Shown one piece after another: positions 9,249 to 17,911 of a DNA stretch of 64,000 nt (positions are counted from its first letter, which is position 1; the number at the start of each line of letters is the position of its first letter). The stretch is from assembly GCF_003031405.1 (NCBI RefSeq), contig NZ_CP020469.1:2480001-2544000 (forward strand). The letters are read 5' to 3'. The DNA comes from Halomonas sp. 'Soap Lake #6'. Lineage in GTDB: Bacteria > Pseudomonadota > Gammaproteobacteria > Pseudomonadales > Halomonadaceae. The notes beneath the pieces were generated by a model. The model worked only from the letters and a program-made list of their open reading frames with translations, ran no database searches and had not been told where the DNA came from. The position numbers and the translations under genes were made by a program.

Positions 9249-10322
9249 ATGGCCCACCGCATTGCAGTCATCGCTGGCGACGGCATTGGCACCGAAGTCA
9301 TGCCCGAAGGCATTCGTACCCTGGAAGCCGCAGCTAAGCACTTCAATATAGATCTGGACTTTACTACCTTTGAATTCGGTAACTGCGATTACTACCTAGA
9401 GCACGGAAAAATGCTGCCCGACGATTGGTTCGAACAGCTAAAAGGGTTTGATGCTCTGTTTTACGGCGCTGTTGGCTGGCCAGATAAAGTGCCCGACCAT
9501 ATTTCGCTGTGGGGTTCACTGCTGCAGTTTCGACGTCAGTTTGACCAGTACATCAATCTGCGCCCCTGCAAACTCATGCCTGGTATTAAAAGCCCTCTGG
9601 CAGGCCGGCAAGTAGGTGATATCGACTTTTATGTTGTACGCGAAAACACCGAGGGCGAATATTCAAGCATCGGCGGAAAAATGTTTGAGGGCACCGAACG
9701 TGAAATCGTCATTCAAGAGACGGTGATGAGTCGCACCGGCGTCGATCGCGTGCTGAAGTATGCGTTTGACCTTGCACAAACCCGCCCCCGCAAAAAGCTC
9801 ACCTCAGCGACTAAATCTAACGGCATTTCGATCACTATGCCTTACTGGGACGAGCGCGTTGTCGAGATGGCGAAACAGTACCCTGATGTCGCTGTGGATA
9901 AATTCCACATTGATATTCTGACCGCTAACTTTGTGCTCCATCCAGACTGGTTCGACGTGGTGGTAGGTAGCAACCTATTCGGCGACATTCTTTCCGACCT
10001 TGGCCCGGCCTGTACCGGCACTATCGGCATTGCTCCCTCTGCCAATATCAACCCAGAAGGTCAGTTCCCCAGCCTGTTCGAGCCGGTACACGGCAGTGCT
10101 CCGGATATTGCAGGCAAAGGCATTGCTAACCCTATCGGTCAGATTTGGTCTGGGGCAATGATGCTGGAGCATCTAGGCTATAAAGAGGCCGCCGATGCGG
10201 TGGTAACTGCAATCGAAGAGGTACTAAATGAAGGAGATAGCAGCGTGCTTACCCGCGATGTGGGTGGCCAAGGCACTACTACAAGTTTAGGAAAAGCCAT
10301 TGCCGAGCGTATTGGCGCTTAA
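9249..10322 (+). CDS. dmlA: D-malate / tartrate dehydrogenase (decarboxylating)
   Basis: A 357-aa member of the isocitrate/isopropylmalate dehydrogenase family. It starts HRIAVIAGDGIGTEVMPEG and has the TTUC/DmlA hallmark segments AVGWPDKVPDHISLWG, the metal-binding stretch VVGSNLFGDILSDLGPACTG and EPVHGSAPDIAGKG. It oxidatively decarboxylates D-malate or L-tartrate with NAD+ and a divalent metal. Isopropylmalate dehydrogenase LeuB is less likely because of the DHISLWG segment and the lack of leu neighbours. An AAGGAG site precedes ATG 9249. Regulation probably comes from the divergent LysR gene. D-malate versus tartrate preference cannot be told. Confidence 0.87.
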   Translation: MAHRIAVIAGDGIGTEVMPEGIRTLEAAAKHFNIDLDFTTFEFGNCDYYLEHGKMLPDDWFEQLKGFDALFYGAVGWPDKVPDHISLWGSLLQFRRQFDQYINLRPCKLMPGIKSPLAGRQVGDIDFYVVRENTEGEYSSIGGKMFEGTEREIVIQETVMSRTGVDRVLKYAFDLAQTRPRKKLTSATKSNGISITMPYWDERVVEMAKQYPDVAVDKFHIDILTANFVLHPDWFDVVVGSNLFGDILSDLGPACTGTIGIAPSANINPEGQFPSLFEPVHGSAPDIAGKGIANPIGQIWSGAMMLEHLGYKEAADAVVTAIEEVLNEGDSSVLTRDVGGQGTTTSLGKAIAERIGA

Positions 10323-10326
10323 AAAA

Positions 10327-10367
10327 ACCGCCTCGCTGCTTTCTCGCTGTTTTAGCAGTGAGGCGGT
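10327..10367 (-). terminator. Hairpin terminator between dmlA and wrbA
   Basis: Stem ACCGCCTCGCTGC / GCAGTGAGGCGGT with a T-run on the minus strand side, so it best serves the minus-strand wrbA gene and probably stops dmlA transcription as well. Confidence 0.8.
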
Positions 10368-10409
10368 CTGCCTCTTATATACGCCCTCTTATATCTTTGC
10401 CGCAAAACG

Positions 10410-11009
10410 CTAGCCCGCGAGCTTAGCGGCAATTTCCGCGACATGCTTGCCTTGGAAACGGGCAATTTTCAACTCACGATCGTCCGGTTGACGAGAGCCG
10501 TCGCTGCCTGCCAGGGTGGCCGCACCATAGGGCGTACCGCCACTCACTTTAGAAATATCAAACTGCTCATCAATTCCGTAACCAATAGGCACAATGACCA
10601 TGCCGTGATGAGCAAGTGTCGTCCAGGTGGAGGTGATAGTCATCTCATCCCCACCACCAGTGCCCGTCGAGGTGAATACGCTAGCCACCTTGCCGCGTAA
10701 CGCACCTTTCATCCATAGCCCTCCCGTCTGGTCAAGAAACGTGCGCATCTGCCCCGCCATATTGCCAAAGCGTGTCGGGGTACCAAAAATAATCGCATCG
10801 TAGTCGGCAAGCTCTTGAGGTGATGCTTCAGGCGTAGTGAAGTCCTGCTTTCCGCCAGCATTCTTAAAAGCTTCCTCAGGCATGGTTTCTGGCACACGTT
10901 TGACGATCACGTCCACGCCATCCACCCCTTTGGCTCCCTCAGCCACGGCAGCAGCCAAAGTATCGATATGGCCATACATAGAATAATAAAGCACCAGTAC
11001 TTTCGTCAT
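10410..11009 (-). CDS. wrbA: NAD(P)H:quinone oxidoreductase WrbA
   Basis: A 199-aa flavodoxin-like enzyme that reduces quinones by two electrons with NAD(P)H and FMN, usually as a tetramer, and protects against oxidative stress. The FMN-binding start [16 protein letters not shown], the family segment [20 protein letters not shown] and [13 protein letters not shown] are all present, and length is typical. AAGGAG lies upstream of ATG 11009. It is a single-gene unit ending in the shared terminator. Confidence 0.93.
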   Translation of the reverse strand: MTKVLVLYYSMYGHIDTLAAAVAEGAKGVDGVDVIVKRVPETMPEEAFKNAGGKQDFTTPEASPQELADYDAIIFGTPTRFGNMAGQMRTFLDQTGGLWMKGALRGKVASVFTSTGTGGGDEMTITSTWTTLAHHGMVIVPIGYGIDEQFDISKVSGGTPYGAATLAGSDGSRQPDDRELKIARFQGKHVAEIAAKLAG

Positions 11010-11353
11010 TATTCACTCCTTTGCGTTACAACGGGTTACCCAGCATGAGCTTACGAGAGCTCACTACAACATAGCCCAGCTCAACTTAGATAAAAGCGAA
11101 TGTTTTCGACGGCCACCTTCGATTTCATCGATGCAAGTGCATTACAAAATATCAGCGCCTCGGTAAATCGTCCCTTACCACCTTCATACATGAAACGCTT
11201 GTAGCGTTATGGGCATCAACGTTTTATGTCCGGATATTTTCATGTTCGCACCCGCCATTTTCATGCTAACGACGCTACCTCTTGTGGTTAGGGTTCAGCG
11301 TGGTAAAGGTAGGGCACCTTAAAAGCTGATCACCTATGCCCAAGGAACTCCTC
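11010..11353. other. Intergenic region between wrbA and astE
   Basis: About 340 bp without a convincing gene. It holds the divergent promoters of wrbA and astE. The only structure seen is a small palindrome AACGCT-TGT-AGCGTT at 11194-11208. Confidence 0.5.
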
Positions 11354-12340
11354 ATGCTAGGCCAATGGCTCGACTGGACGCTCGATGGCGAAAGCCCCTC
11401 ACCGCGCACAGGTCGCTTTGCAAGCGGCACTTACCACTTTCATGCGCCGGGCATTCTGGAGCTAATACCAAACACGCTGCGCCCTCACGCCCATGCTTGT
11501 GTATTTTCGGCGGCCATTCACGGCAATGAAACCGCCCCCATAGAACTGCTGGGCAATTGGCTATGTACGCTAGAAGCCAATACCACACAGCTAGGCGCTC
11601 CAGTACTGGTGATTATGGGCAATATTCCTGCCCTGAAAAAACAGCAGCGTTTTATTACTACTAATTTAAACCGCCTATTTAAGCGCGGCCTGGATGAAAA
11701 GGGTGACGAGCCCGACCGCGCTCGAGAGCTAATGGAGGCTGTGGACACGTTTTATGCGCGCCACGATGCACTACCCAAGCTCCATTACGATCTGCATACA
11801 GCGATCAGGGGCAGCCTTTATACACGCTTTGTAGTCGAGCCCTTCGCTGAAAGTGTTACCGCCCCAGCCCAGTGGGAATGGCTAGCCGCAGCGGATTTAC
11901 AAGCAGTACTGCATCAACATCAGCACAGCTGGACGTTCTCCCACTACAGTAAGCATTACCATGCTGCCCAAGCGTTTACCTTCGAGCTAGGTCGCGTTGC
12001 GCCGTTTGGGGAAAACGATATGGTCGCTCTTGAACCAATGCATATGCTCATCAGCGCATTAGGTAGCGCTGATGAACCCGCGTGTAAACCTGCCGACTCG
12101 ATGATGTTTTTCCAGGTAAAGCATGAGCTGATGCGGCAAGCCGAGGTATTTACACTCTGTTTTGACGATGATGTACCCAACTTCAGCCGCTTTGAGCCAG
12201 GCACATGCCTAGCTAAAGACGGCATCTCAGGAGATTTCATTGATGAAGAGTCTGCGCTACACGTGGTATTTCCTAATGCCCAAGTTGAGATAGGAGCGCG
12301 GGCAGCACTACTGGTTATACCCTGCAAGCCGCCACGTTAG
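11354..12340 (+). CDS. astE: Succinylglutamate desuccinylase
   Basis: About 328 aa, a zinc-dependent M14-like hydrolase that performs the last step of the arginine succinyltransferase pathway, splitting N-succinylglutamate to glutamate and succinate. The zinc motif SAAIHGNETAPIELLG, the second ligand region KLHYDLHTAIRG and the catalytic glutamate in FTFELG are visible. A frame opens at 11336, but AAGGAAC seven bases before ATG 11354 favours the later start. The other ast genes are not in the window; the adjoining basic-amino-acid-type ABC transporter fits arginine catabolism. The assignment is firm. Confidence 0.88.
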   Translation: MLGQWLDWTLDGESPSPRTGRFASGTYHFHAPGILELIPNTLRPHAHACVFSAAIHGNETAPIELLGNWLCTLEANTTQLGAPVLVIMGNIPALKKQQRFITTNLNRLFKRGLDEKGDEPDRARELMEAVDTFYARHDALPKLHYDLHTAIRGSLYTRFVVEPFAESVTAPAQWEWLAAADLQAVLHQHQHSWTFSHYSKHYHAAQAFTFELGRVAPFGENDMVALEPMHMLISALGSADEPACKPADSMMFFQVKHELMRQAEVFTLCFDDDVPNFSRFEPGTCLAKDGISGDFIDEESALHVVFPNAQVEIGARAALLVIPCKPPR

Positions 12341-12576
12341 CGCAGCACGCTTAAACAGCACTTTACACTCTTGATATTTATAAAAACATATTTGATAACA
12401 ATAACGTAGAGGTGATTTAAGGCAACGAGGTACGCGCATTAGTATAAGCCGTTTTTATAAAACACGCGTATCACGCACAGTCCTGATAGAATCGCCCCTT
12501 TTTTCGCGCCAGCCGCACAGCCAACATACATTTACACACGTTGCTACTGCGGCAACCCTGTACTGGAGCCTAAGTT

Positions 12577-13347
12577 ATGGCCAATAAGCCTACGCCCCTT
12601 GAAGTGCGTAATATCAAAAAACGCTTTGGCGATACGGAAGTCCTCAAAGGCCTCTCTCTTGAAGCCCAAAAAGGTGATGTCATCACCCTAATCGGTGCAT
12701 CTGGGTCTGGTAAAAGCACCTTCTTGCGCTGTATGAACCTGCTGGAACAGCCTGATGAAGGCGACCTGATTGTGCACGGCGAGCCTATCCGCTTTAAAGT
12801 CACGAAGCATGGCCGTGAGCCAGCCGACTGGAAACAAGTGGTACAGATGCGCGCAAAACTGTCGATGGTGTTCCAGAGTTTCAACCTTTGGGCCCACATG
12901 ACACTGCTTGAAAACATTATCGAAGCGCCCATTCATGTATTAGGCAAGCCTAAAAAAGAAGCCATCGAGCACGCCCATGCCCTGCTAGAACGGGTTGGTT
13001 TAAGCGCCCGCGCCAATGCCTACCCTGCGCAAATGTCTGGCGGCCAGCAGCAGCGCGGAGCTATTGCCCGAGCACTGGCAATGGACCCTGAAGTGATGCT
13101 GTTTGACGAGCCAACCTCAGCTCTTGACCCCGAGCTCGTTGGTGATGTGCTCAAAGTGATGCGCGACCTAGCCGATGAAGGCCGCACCATGGTAGTGGTC
13201 ACCCATGAAATGAGCTTTGCCCGGGATGTATCCAGCAAAGTGATTTACCTTCACCAGGGCTTAGTAGAAGAAGCTGGTGCTCCGGCAGAGGTGCTTGGCA
13301 ATCCGCAGTCACCGCGCCTAAAACAATTTCTAGCCCCTAAATATTGA
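12577..13347 (+). CDS. Polar amino-acid ABC transporter, ATP-binding protein (HisP/AotP type)
   Basis: A 256-aa ATPase that drives uptake of a basic or polar amino acid. It has Walker A GASGSGKST (about 40-48), the HisP-type insertion with KQVVQMRAKLSMVFQSFNL, the ABC signature MSGGQQQRGAIARAL, Walker B VMLFDEPTSALDP and the switch His in VVTHEMSF. It begins a run of ATPase, permease, permease and binding proteins in one direction. The position just after astE suggests arginine/ornithine uptake as in the aotJQMP cluster; that substrate is inferred. Confidence 0.9.
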   Translation: MANKPTPLEVRNIKKRFGDTEVLKGLSLEAQKGDVITLIGASGSGKSTFLRCMNLLEQPDEGDLIVHGEPIRFKVTKHGREPADWKQVVQMRAKLSMVFQSFNLWAHMTLLENIIEAPIHVLGKPKKEAIEHAHALLERVGLSARANAYPAQMSGGQQQRGAIARALAMDPEVMLFDEPTSALDPELVGDVLKVMRDLADEGRTMVVVTHEMSFARDVSSKVIYLHQGLVEEAGAPAEVLGNPQSPRLKQFLAPKY

Positions 13348-13362
13348 TCCGCGAGGGATACC

Positions 13363-14064
13363 ATGCTTGATTTGCAAGGTTACGGCCCCCGCCTGATCGA
13401 AGGGGCGGGCGTCACACTTCAGTTAGCGGTGCTATCACTGATCCTGGCCGTTGTGCTTGGCCTGCTCACTGCTACCGCCAAAATGTCACGTAACTGGCTA
13501 CTTCATCGCACTGCAACGGTCTATACCACTGTGATTCGCGGTGTACCGGATCTTGTGCTGATGATGTTGCTATTTTTTGGCGGACAGATCGGTGTCAACG
13601 CCATTAGCGATATGCTTTATGACAACTACAATATTGATATTTATATCAATTTTAATGCTTTCGCAGCGGGCGTCATCACCATTGGATTTATTTTTGGTGC
13701 ATACATGGGCGAAACCTTCCGCGGTGCCTTTATGGCAGTGGATAACGGCCAAATTGAAGCAGGTAAAGCCTACGGAATGAGCAGTGCATTAGTATTTAGA
13801 CGCATTCGCTTTCCGCAAATGATGCGCCACGCGCTACCGGGCTTATCTAATAACTGGATGGTACTGCTGAAAACCACCGCACTCGTATCGGTCATCGGTT
13901 TAACCGACATGGTACGCGTTGCCGCAGAGGCATCCCGAGCAACCCACGAACCCTTTGTTTTCTTACTTCCCGTAGCGGCGGTGTACCTACTCATTGCCAG
14001 CGTATCCGAGTGGATTTTTGTGCGGCTACAAAAACGTTACGACATCGGCTTTGGGGGGCAATGA
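13363..14064 (+). CDS. Polar amino-acid ABC transporter permease (HisQ/AotQ type)
   Basis: A 233-aa inner-membrane subunit with five predicted helices and the MetI-like EAA loop, EAGKAYGMSSALVFRRIRFPQ. The periplasmic start GYGPRLIEGAGVTLQLAVLS is typical for HisQ-type permeases. It follows the ATPase by 15 bp with a GAGGGA site, and its stop codon lies next to the start of the second permease, so the three are translated from one transcript. Confidence 0.9.
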   Translation: MLDLQGYGPRLIEGAGVTLQLAVLSLILAVVLGLLTATAKMSRNWLLHRTATVYTTVIRGVPDLVLMMLLFFGGQIGVNAISDMLYDNYNIDIYINFNAFAAGVITIGFIFGAYMGETFRGAFMAVDNGQIEAGKAYGMSSALVFRRIRFPQMMRHALPGLSNNWMVLLKTTALVSVIGLTDMVRVAAEASRATHEPFVFLLPVAAVYLLIASVSEWIFVRLQKRYDIGFGGQ

Positions 14065-14065
14065 G

Positions 14066-14797
14066 ATGCTAGATATTTCCGCGTGGTTCAACGACCTGCT
14101 CGCTGGCAATCTGATTTTCACTCCCACTACGCTGGGTTATTACTGGGAAGGGTTAGTAACAACCACACAACTGGTGTTCCTTTCTCTAATAGCAGGGCTG
14201 GTATTAGCTGTGCCATTGGCGATCATGCGCAGCTCCAAGCACAAGTGGATCAGTCTGCCAATTTACTTCTATACCTATGTGTTCCGCGGTACTCCGCTGC
14301 TCATTCAGCTATATATCATTTATTACGGCGTGGTATTTATCGACGGTATTCAGGAGACATTTTTGTGGCCTCTCCTGCGGGAAGCTTTCTACCCAGCATT
14401 GCTCGCCTTTACATTAAATACGGCGGCATACACGACTGAGATTTTCCGTGGGGCTATTAAGACCACCTCTAAAGGTGAAATTGAAGCTGCTCGTGCGTAT
14501 GGCATGTCAGATAGTCTGATGATGCGGCGTATTATTCTACCCAGCGCCTTTCGTCGTGCCCTGCCCGCTTACGGCAATGAAGTGATCTTTATGCTGCACG
14601 CTAGTGCTATTGCCAGCGTTGTCACGCTGATGGATCTAACAGGTGCCGCGCGCTTTGTGTATGCACGTTTTTACGCTCCCTTCGAAGCCTTTTTGTTCGT
14701 TGCCGCTATCTATCTCTGCCTCACCTTTGCCATTTTGTATTTTTTCCGTTTTCTGGAGAAAAAACTCCTGGCTCACCTGAGACCACAAACCAACTAG
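14066..14797 (+). CDS. Polar amino-acid ABC transporter permease (HisM/AotM type)
   Basis: A 243-aa second permease with the EAA loop EIEAARAYGMSDSLMMRRIILP. ATG 14066 lies one base after the preceding TGA and is served by the GGGGGG just before that stop; the frame opens earlier (13994), but that extension overlaps the first permease and lacks support. It forms a heterodimeric membrane channel with the preceding subunit. Confidence 0.9.
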   Translation: MLDISAWFNDLLAGNLIFTPTTLGYYWEGLVTTTQLVFLSLIAGLVLAVPLAIMRSSKHKWISLPIYFYTYVFRGTPLLIQLYIIYYGVVFIDGIQETFLWPLLREAFYPALLAFTLNTAAYTTEIFRGAIKTTSKGEIEAARAYGMSDSLMMRRIILPSAFRRALPAYGNEVIFMLHASAIASVVTLMDLTGAARFVYARFYAPFEAFLFVAAIYLCLTFAILYFFRFLEKKLLAHLRPQTN

Positions 14798-14934
14798 GCC
14801 AGCAAAAATAAAAACAAACCAACCGTCAAACAAACGTTGGTTCTGAGTCAAACTCCCTCTTTCCGTTAGCCTCAACCTGGGGTACGTTAAGAGGGATCAC
14901 TTCTAGTGAACCTGTTATCTACGGAGTATAAAAA

Positions 14935-15705
14935 ATGAAAAAACTCTTAACTGTTTCGGTACTTGGCTTAGCCATTGCTGCCGCTTCTTCAGCACAAGCG
15001 CGAAACTACGACCATGTGCGTATCGGTGTTGACGTCCCTTACGAGCCCATGGAGTACCGTACCGCTGATGGTGAGCTAACCGGCTTCGATATCGACCTCG
15101 GTAACGCGCTGTGCGATCAAATCGGTATTACCTGCGAGTGGATCGAACAAGAGTGGGATGGCATCATTCCTGGCCTTATGTCGCGTAACTACGACGCAAT
15201 TATGTCCTCAATGACGATTAACGATGAGCGTCGCCAGCAGGTCCTGTTCTCCGACCCCTACATCACCATGCCCTCCGCCTGGTTCGCGCCCAGCAGCCTA
15301 GATATTACCGAAGCCAATGAGGAAACTCTGGCAGGCAAGACGATTGGCGTTCAGCGCGGTACGCTGCAGGACAACTACGTAACGGACAACTTCAACAGCG
15401 TCGCCAGCATCAGCCGCTACTCCACTGCGGATGACATGGTGCTGGATATGCAGGCCCAGCGCCTGGATATCGTATTCCTGGACTTCCCGATCGGTCAGTC
15501 CACCCTGCTAAACAACGATGACACTGAATACGTCGTGATTGGCGAACGCATCAGCGAGCCTAAAGAGTACTTTGGTGACGGCTTTGGTATCGCCTTCCGT
15601 CAACGGGACGAAGCATTGGCTGAGAAATTCAACGAAGCCCTTGCCGAGCTTAAAGACGACGGTACCTATGATGAAATTTTCGAGCGCTACTTCGGCGAAG
15701 AATAA
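14935..15705 (+). CDS. Amino-acid ABC transporter substrate-binding protein, copy 1
   Basis: A 256-aa periplasmic binding protein. A Sec signal peptide ends at about residue 22 (SSAQA-RNY). The SBP_bac_3 fold shows IGVDVPYEPMEYRTADGELTGF (a run including GFDIDLGNALC), WDGIIPGLMSRNYDAIMSSM and a C-terminal ERYFGEE. It follows the permeases by 137 bp and is likely the main receptor of the transporter. Two Cys (about residues 60 and 67) match the pair seen in HisJ/ArgT. Substrate is probably a basic amino acid such as arginine or ornithine. Confidence 0.9.
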   Translation: MKKLLTVSVLGLAIAAASSAQARNYDHVRIGVDVPYEPMEYRTADGELTGFDIDLGNALCDQIGITCEWIEQEWDGIIPGLMSRNYDAIMSSMTINDERRQQVLFSDPYITMPSAWFAPSSLDITEANEETLAGKTIGVQRGTLQDNYVTDNFNSVASISRYSTADDMVLDMQAQRLDIVFLDFPIGQSTLLNNDDTEYVVIGERISEPKEYFGDGFGIAFRQRDEALAEKFNEALAELKDDGTYDEIFERYFGEE

Positions 15706-15720
15706 ACGCTAATAGACCAC

Positions 15721-15747
15721 AGCACCCTCGGCGCCATTGAGGGTGCT
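15721..15747 (+). terminator. Hairpin after binding protein copy 1
   Basis: Stem AGCACCCTC / GAGGGTGCT with a 9-nt loop. It lacks a clear T-run, so it may be a weak terminator or an mRNA-stabilising hairpin that sets the binding-protein level. Confidence 0.55.
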
Positions 15748-15927
15748 GTACTAATGCCGTCTAAAACCAGCCTTTCAATCACTATTATAACGAGCACTCT
15801 AATCTCATTATAATTAGCTCAGAGAAACCTATCTACTTAACTGTTTAGCTTTTTTATTTAGCTTCACTGGTTAGTGGATCTGCGCTGGGCAATGCTATTT
15901 GACGGCTTGTTTCTGACAGGGAGCATT

Positions 15928-16698
15928 ATGAAAAATATTATATTTATCTCCATCACTGCGGCATCCCTCGCGATTGGTCACGTCCAAGCGCGTGATAGCT
16001 ATGACCATATACGCTTTGGTGTCGATGTCCCTTACGAGCCAATGGAGTATCGCACGCCGGATGGGGAGCTTACGGGGTTTGACATTGATCTAGGCAATGC
16101 GCTTTGCGAGCAAATGGAAGTCACCTGCGAATGGGTTGAGCAACAGTGGGATGGCATTATTCCCGGTTTGCTTGCTCGTAATTACGACGCCATCATGTCA
16201 TCCATGACCATCAACGAAGAACGTCGTGCCCAGGTCTTGTTCACAGATTCCTACCTAACGGTTCCCTCTGCGTGGTTTGGGCCGGTTGATACGGCACTTG
16301 AAGAAGTGAACGAATCCAACCTGAAGGGGCTAATACTTGGTGTTCAACGCGGTACACTGCAAGATAACTACGCTACCGATTTATATGGAGATATCGCCAC
16401 GGTTCGTCGTTATGCCAGTGTGGATGACATGCTGTTGGATATGGAAGCAGAGCGCGTCGATATCGTCTTTGTGAATTATCCTGTCGGTAAAACGACGCTG
16501 CTGGATAGCGAACGTAGTGAGTACCGTGTGATCGGCGATATGATCAACGAGCCTTATAAGTACTTTGGCGATGGGCTTGCCATTGCTCTACGGCCCCGTG
16601 ATGAAGCCCTCGCAGAACGCTTTAACGAGGCTATCACTGCTGTAAAAGAGGATGGCACCTATGATCGTATTCACGAGCGTTACTTCGGCGAAGAGTAA
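15928..16698 (+). CDS. Amino-acid ABC transporter substrate-binding protein, copy 2
   Basis: A 256-aa paralogue of the preceding protein with nearly the same motif series: FGVDVPYEPMEYRTPDGELT, WDGIIPGLLARNYDAIMSSM, GVQRGTLQDNYATDLYG and the end ERYFGEE. The signal peptide ends near HVQA-RDS. ATG 15928 has a GGGAG site, whereas the upstream extension of the frame (from 15874) is not conserved. Many aligned positions are identical to copy 1, so it arose by tandem duplication. It may bind a related ligand through the same permease. A hairpin follows the stop. Confidence 0.88.
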   Translation: MKNIIFISITAASLAIGHVQARDSYDHIRFGVDVPYEPMEYRTPDGELTGFDIDLGNALCEQMEVTCEWVEQQWDGIIPGLLARNYDAIMSSMTINEERRAQVLFTDSYLTVPSAWFGPVDTALEEVNESNLKGLILGVQRGTLQDNYATDLYGDIATVRRYASVDDMLLDMEAERVDIVFVNYPVGKTTLLDSERSEYRVIGDMINEPYKYFGDGLAIALRPRDEALAERFNEAITAVKEDGTYDRIHERYFGEE

Positions 16699-16715
16699 GC
16701 ACTAGCCGTCTGAGT

Positions 16716-16736
16716 GCCTCCCTACTTTGGGGAGGC
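16716..16736 (+). terminator. Hairpin after binding protein copy 2
   Basis: Stem GCCTCCC / GGGAGGC with a 7-nt loop, followed by TTATA. Probably a terminator or processing site between copies 2 and 3. Confidence 0.5.
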
Positions 16737-17024
16737 TTATACCGCGAGAGGCCAACATGCAGATACCTCTTCCTCTTTTTATTGCGCCAGCCCTGTGCGC
16801 ACTACGCCCAGGTACCAGCGGCGATGTCACTCGGTTCTACCTGAGCGAATGGTTCGACGAATAGCCCTCCCCTTTTGACACGTCCGTGTCATCTCACGCC
16901 CCTGCGCGTGATGCTTGCTGTGCGACATTAACGCAACAGCAGCGCCCCCCATGTATTGGCTCCGTACTATCACAGTGCATGGATGATATAGCTCCATACT
17001 TAAAAATCGCTTCAGGAGACTACT

Positions 17025-17822
17025 ATGCGTTATACAACGCTTCCCTTCGCCGCTATGTTGGCGGTTGGTGCTTCTATGTCTTTCGTATCCACTACCGCAG
17101 CGGCACGTGATTATTCCGAAGTTCGCCTTGGGGTCGACATCCCCTACGAGCCCTTTATGTACCGTGAGGCTGATGGAACCCTAGCGGGTTTTGAGATTGA
17201 ATTGGGTAACGCAGTATGCGACTACCTGGAAATCAATTGCATCTGGGTAGAGCAAGACTGGGACGGCATTATCCCTGGTCTACTCGCCCGCAACTACGAC
17301 GCTATTATGTCGTCAATGGCCATTACTGACGAGCGCGCCCAGCGCGTTTTGTTCTCGGAGGCTTACTACACAACCCCCAGTGCTTGGATTACCACACGAG
17401 AGCGTGATATCGACATTGAAGACCGCGCCAGCCTAGAAGGCCTAACCGTCGGCGTTCAACGGGCAACGAATCAAGATAGCTACATTACCGAACTATACGG
17501 TGACATCCTGGAGATTCGCCGCTACACCGGCGTAGACGATGTAGTGACCGACCTCATGGCCGGACGTTTAGACCTCACCTTTATGGACTACCCGATTGCT
17601 GAAGCCGCTATTGAAATTGATACGCCAGAGAGCGAATTCCAGCGCATCAGCGACTTTATCAAAGAGCCTGAGCATATCTTCGGCAAAGGTGTTGGTGTCG
17701 CATTCCGCCCACGCGACGAAGCTCTGGCAGAGCGCTTCAATAAGGCACTCAGCGAACTCAAAGAAAACGGCACCTATGATGAGATCATGAACCGCTACTT
17801 CAAGTACGATGTCCGCTTATAA
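17025..17822 (+). CDS. Amino-acid ABC transporter substrate-binding protein, copy 3
   Basis: A 265-aa third paralogue, more diverged: LGVDIPYEPFMYREADGTLAG, WDGIIPGLLARNYDAIMSSM, GVQRATNQDSYITELYGD. The signal peptide ends around residue 27 (TTAAA-RDY). The C-terminus is NRYFKYDVRL instead of ERYFGEE. AGGAG precedes ATG 17025. It lies about 330 bp after copy 2, with a gap that holds only a hairpin and a possible 35-codon remnant, and it is directly followed by the IadA-like gene. It could supply a dipeptide or acidic ligand to the same permease; this is inference. Confidence 0.87.
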   Translation: MRYTTLPFAAMLAVGASMSFVSTTAAARDYSEVRLGVDIPYEPFMYREADGTLAGFEIELGNAVCDYLEINCIWVEQDWDGIIPGLLARNYDAIMSSMAITDERAQRVLFSEAYYTTPSAWITTRERDIDIEDRASLEGLTVGVQRATNQDSYITELYGDILEIRRYTGVDDVVTDLMAGRLDLTFMDYPIAEAAIEIDTPESEFQRISDFIKEPEHIFGKGVGVAFRPRDEALAERFNKALSELKENGTYDEIMNRYFKYDVRL

Positions 17823-17856
17823 GCGCCACCTACAGACATTCATGAAAACTGTCACT

Positions 17857-17877
17857 GCGCCGACCCGGGGTCGGCGC
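17857..17877 (+). terminator. Hairpin after binding protein copy 3
   Basis: Perfect 9-bp stem GCGCCGACC / GGTCGGCGC with a 3-nt loop. No long T-run follows, so it may be a partial terminator. Confidence 0.55.
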
Positions 17878-17911
17878 TCACTTCATATCTGTTGATTCCT
17901 CAGGGAAACAC

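Noticed and set aside
16757..16864. 35-codon frame between binding proteins 2 and 3
   Set aside because: Too short and without a ribosome site; kept only as a possible remnant of a further binding protein.
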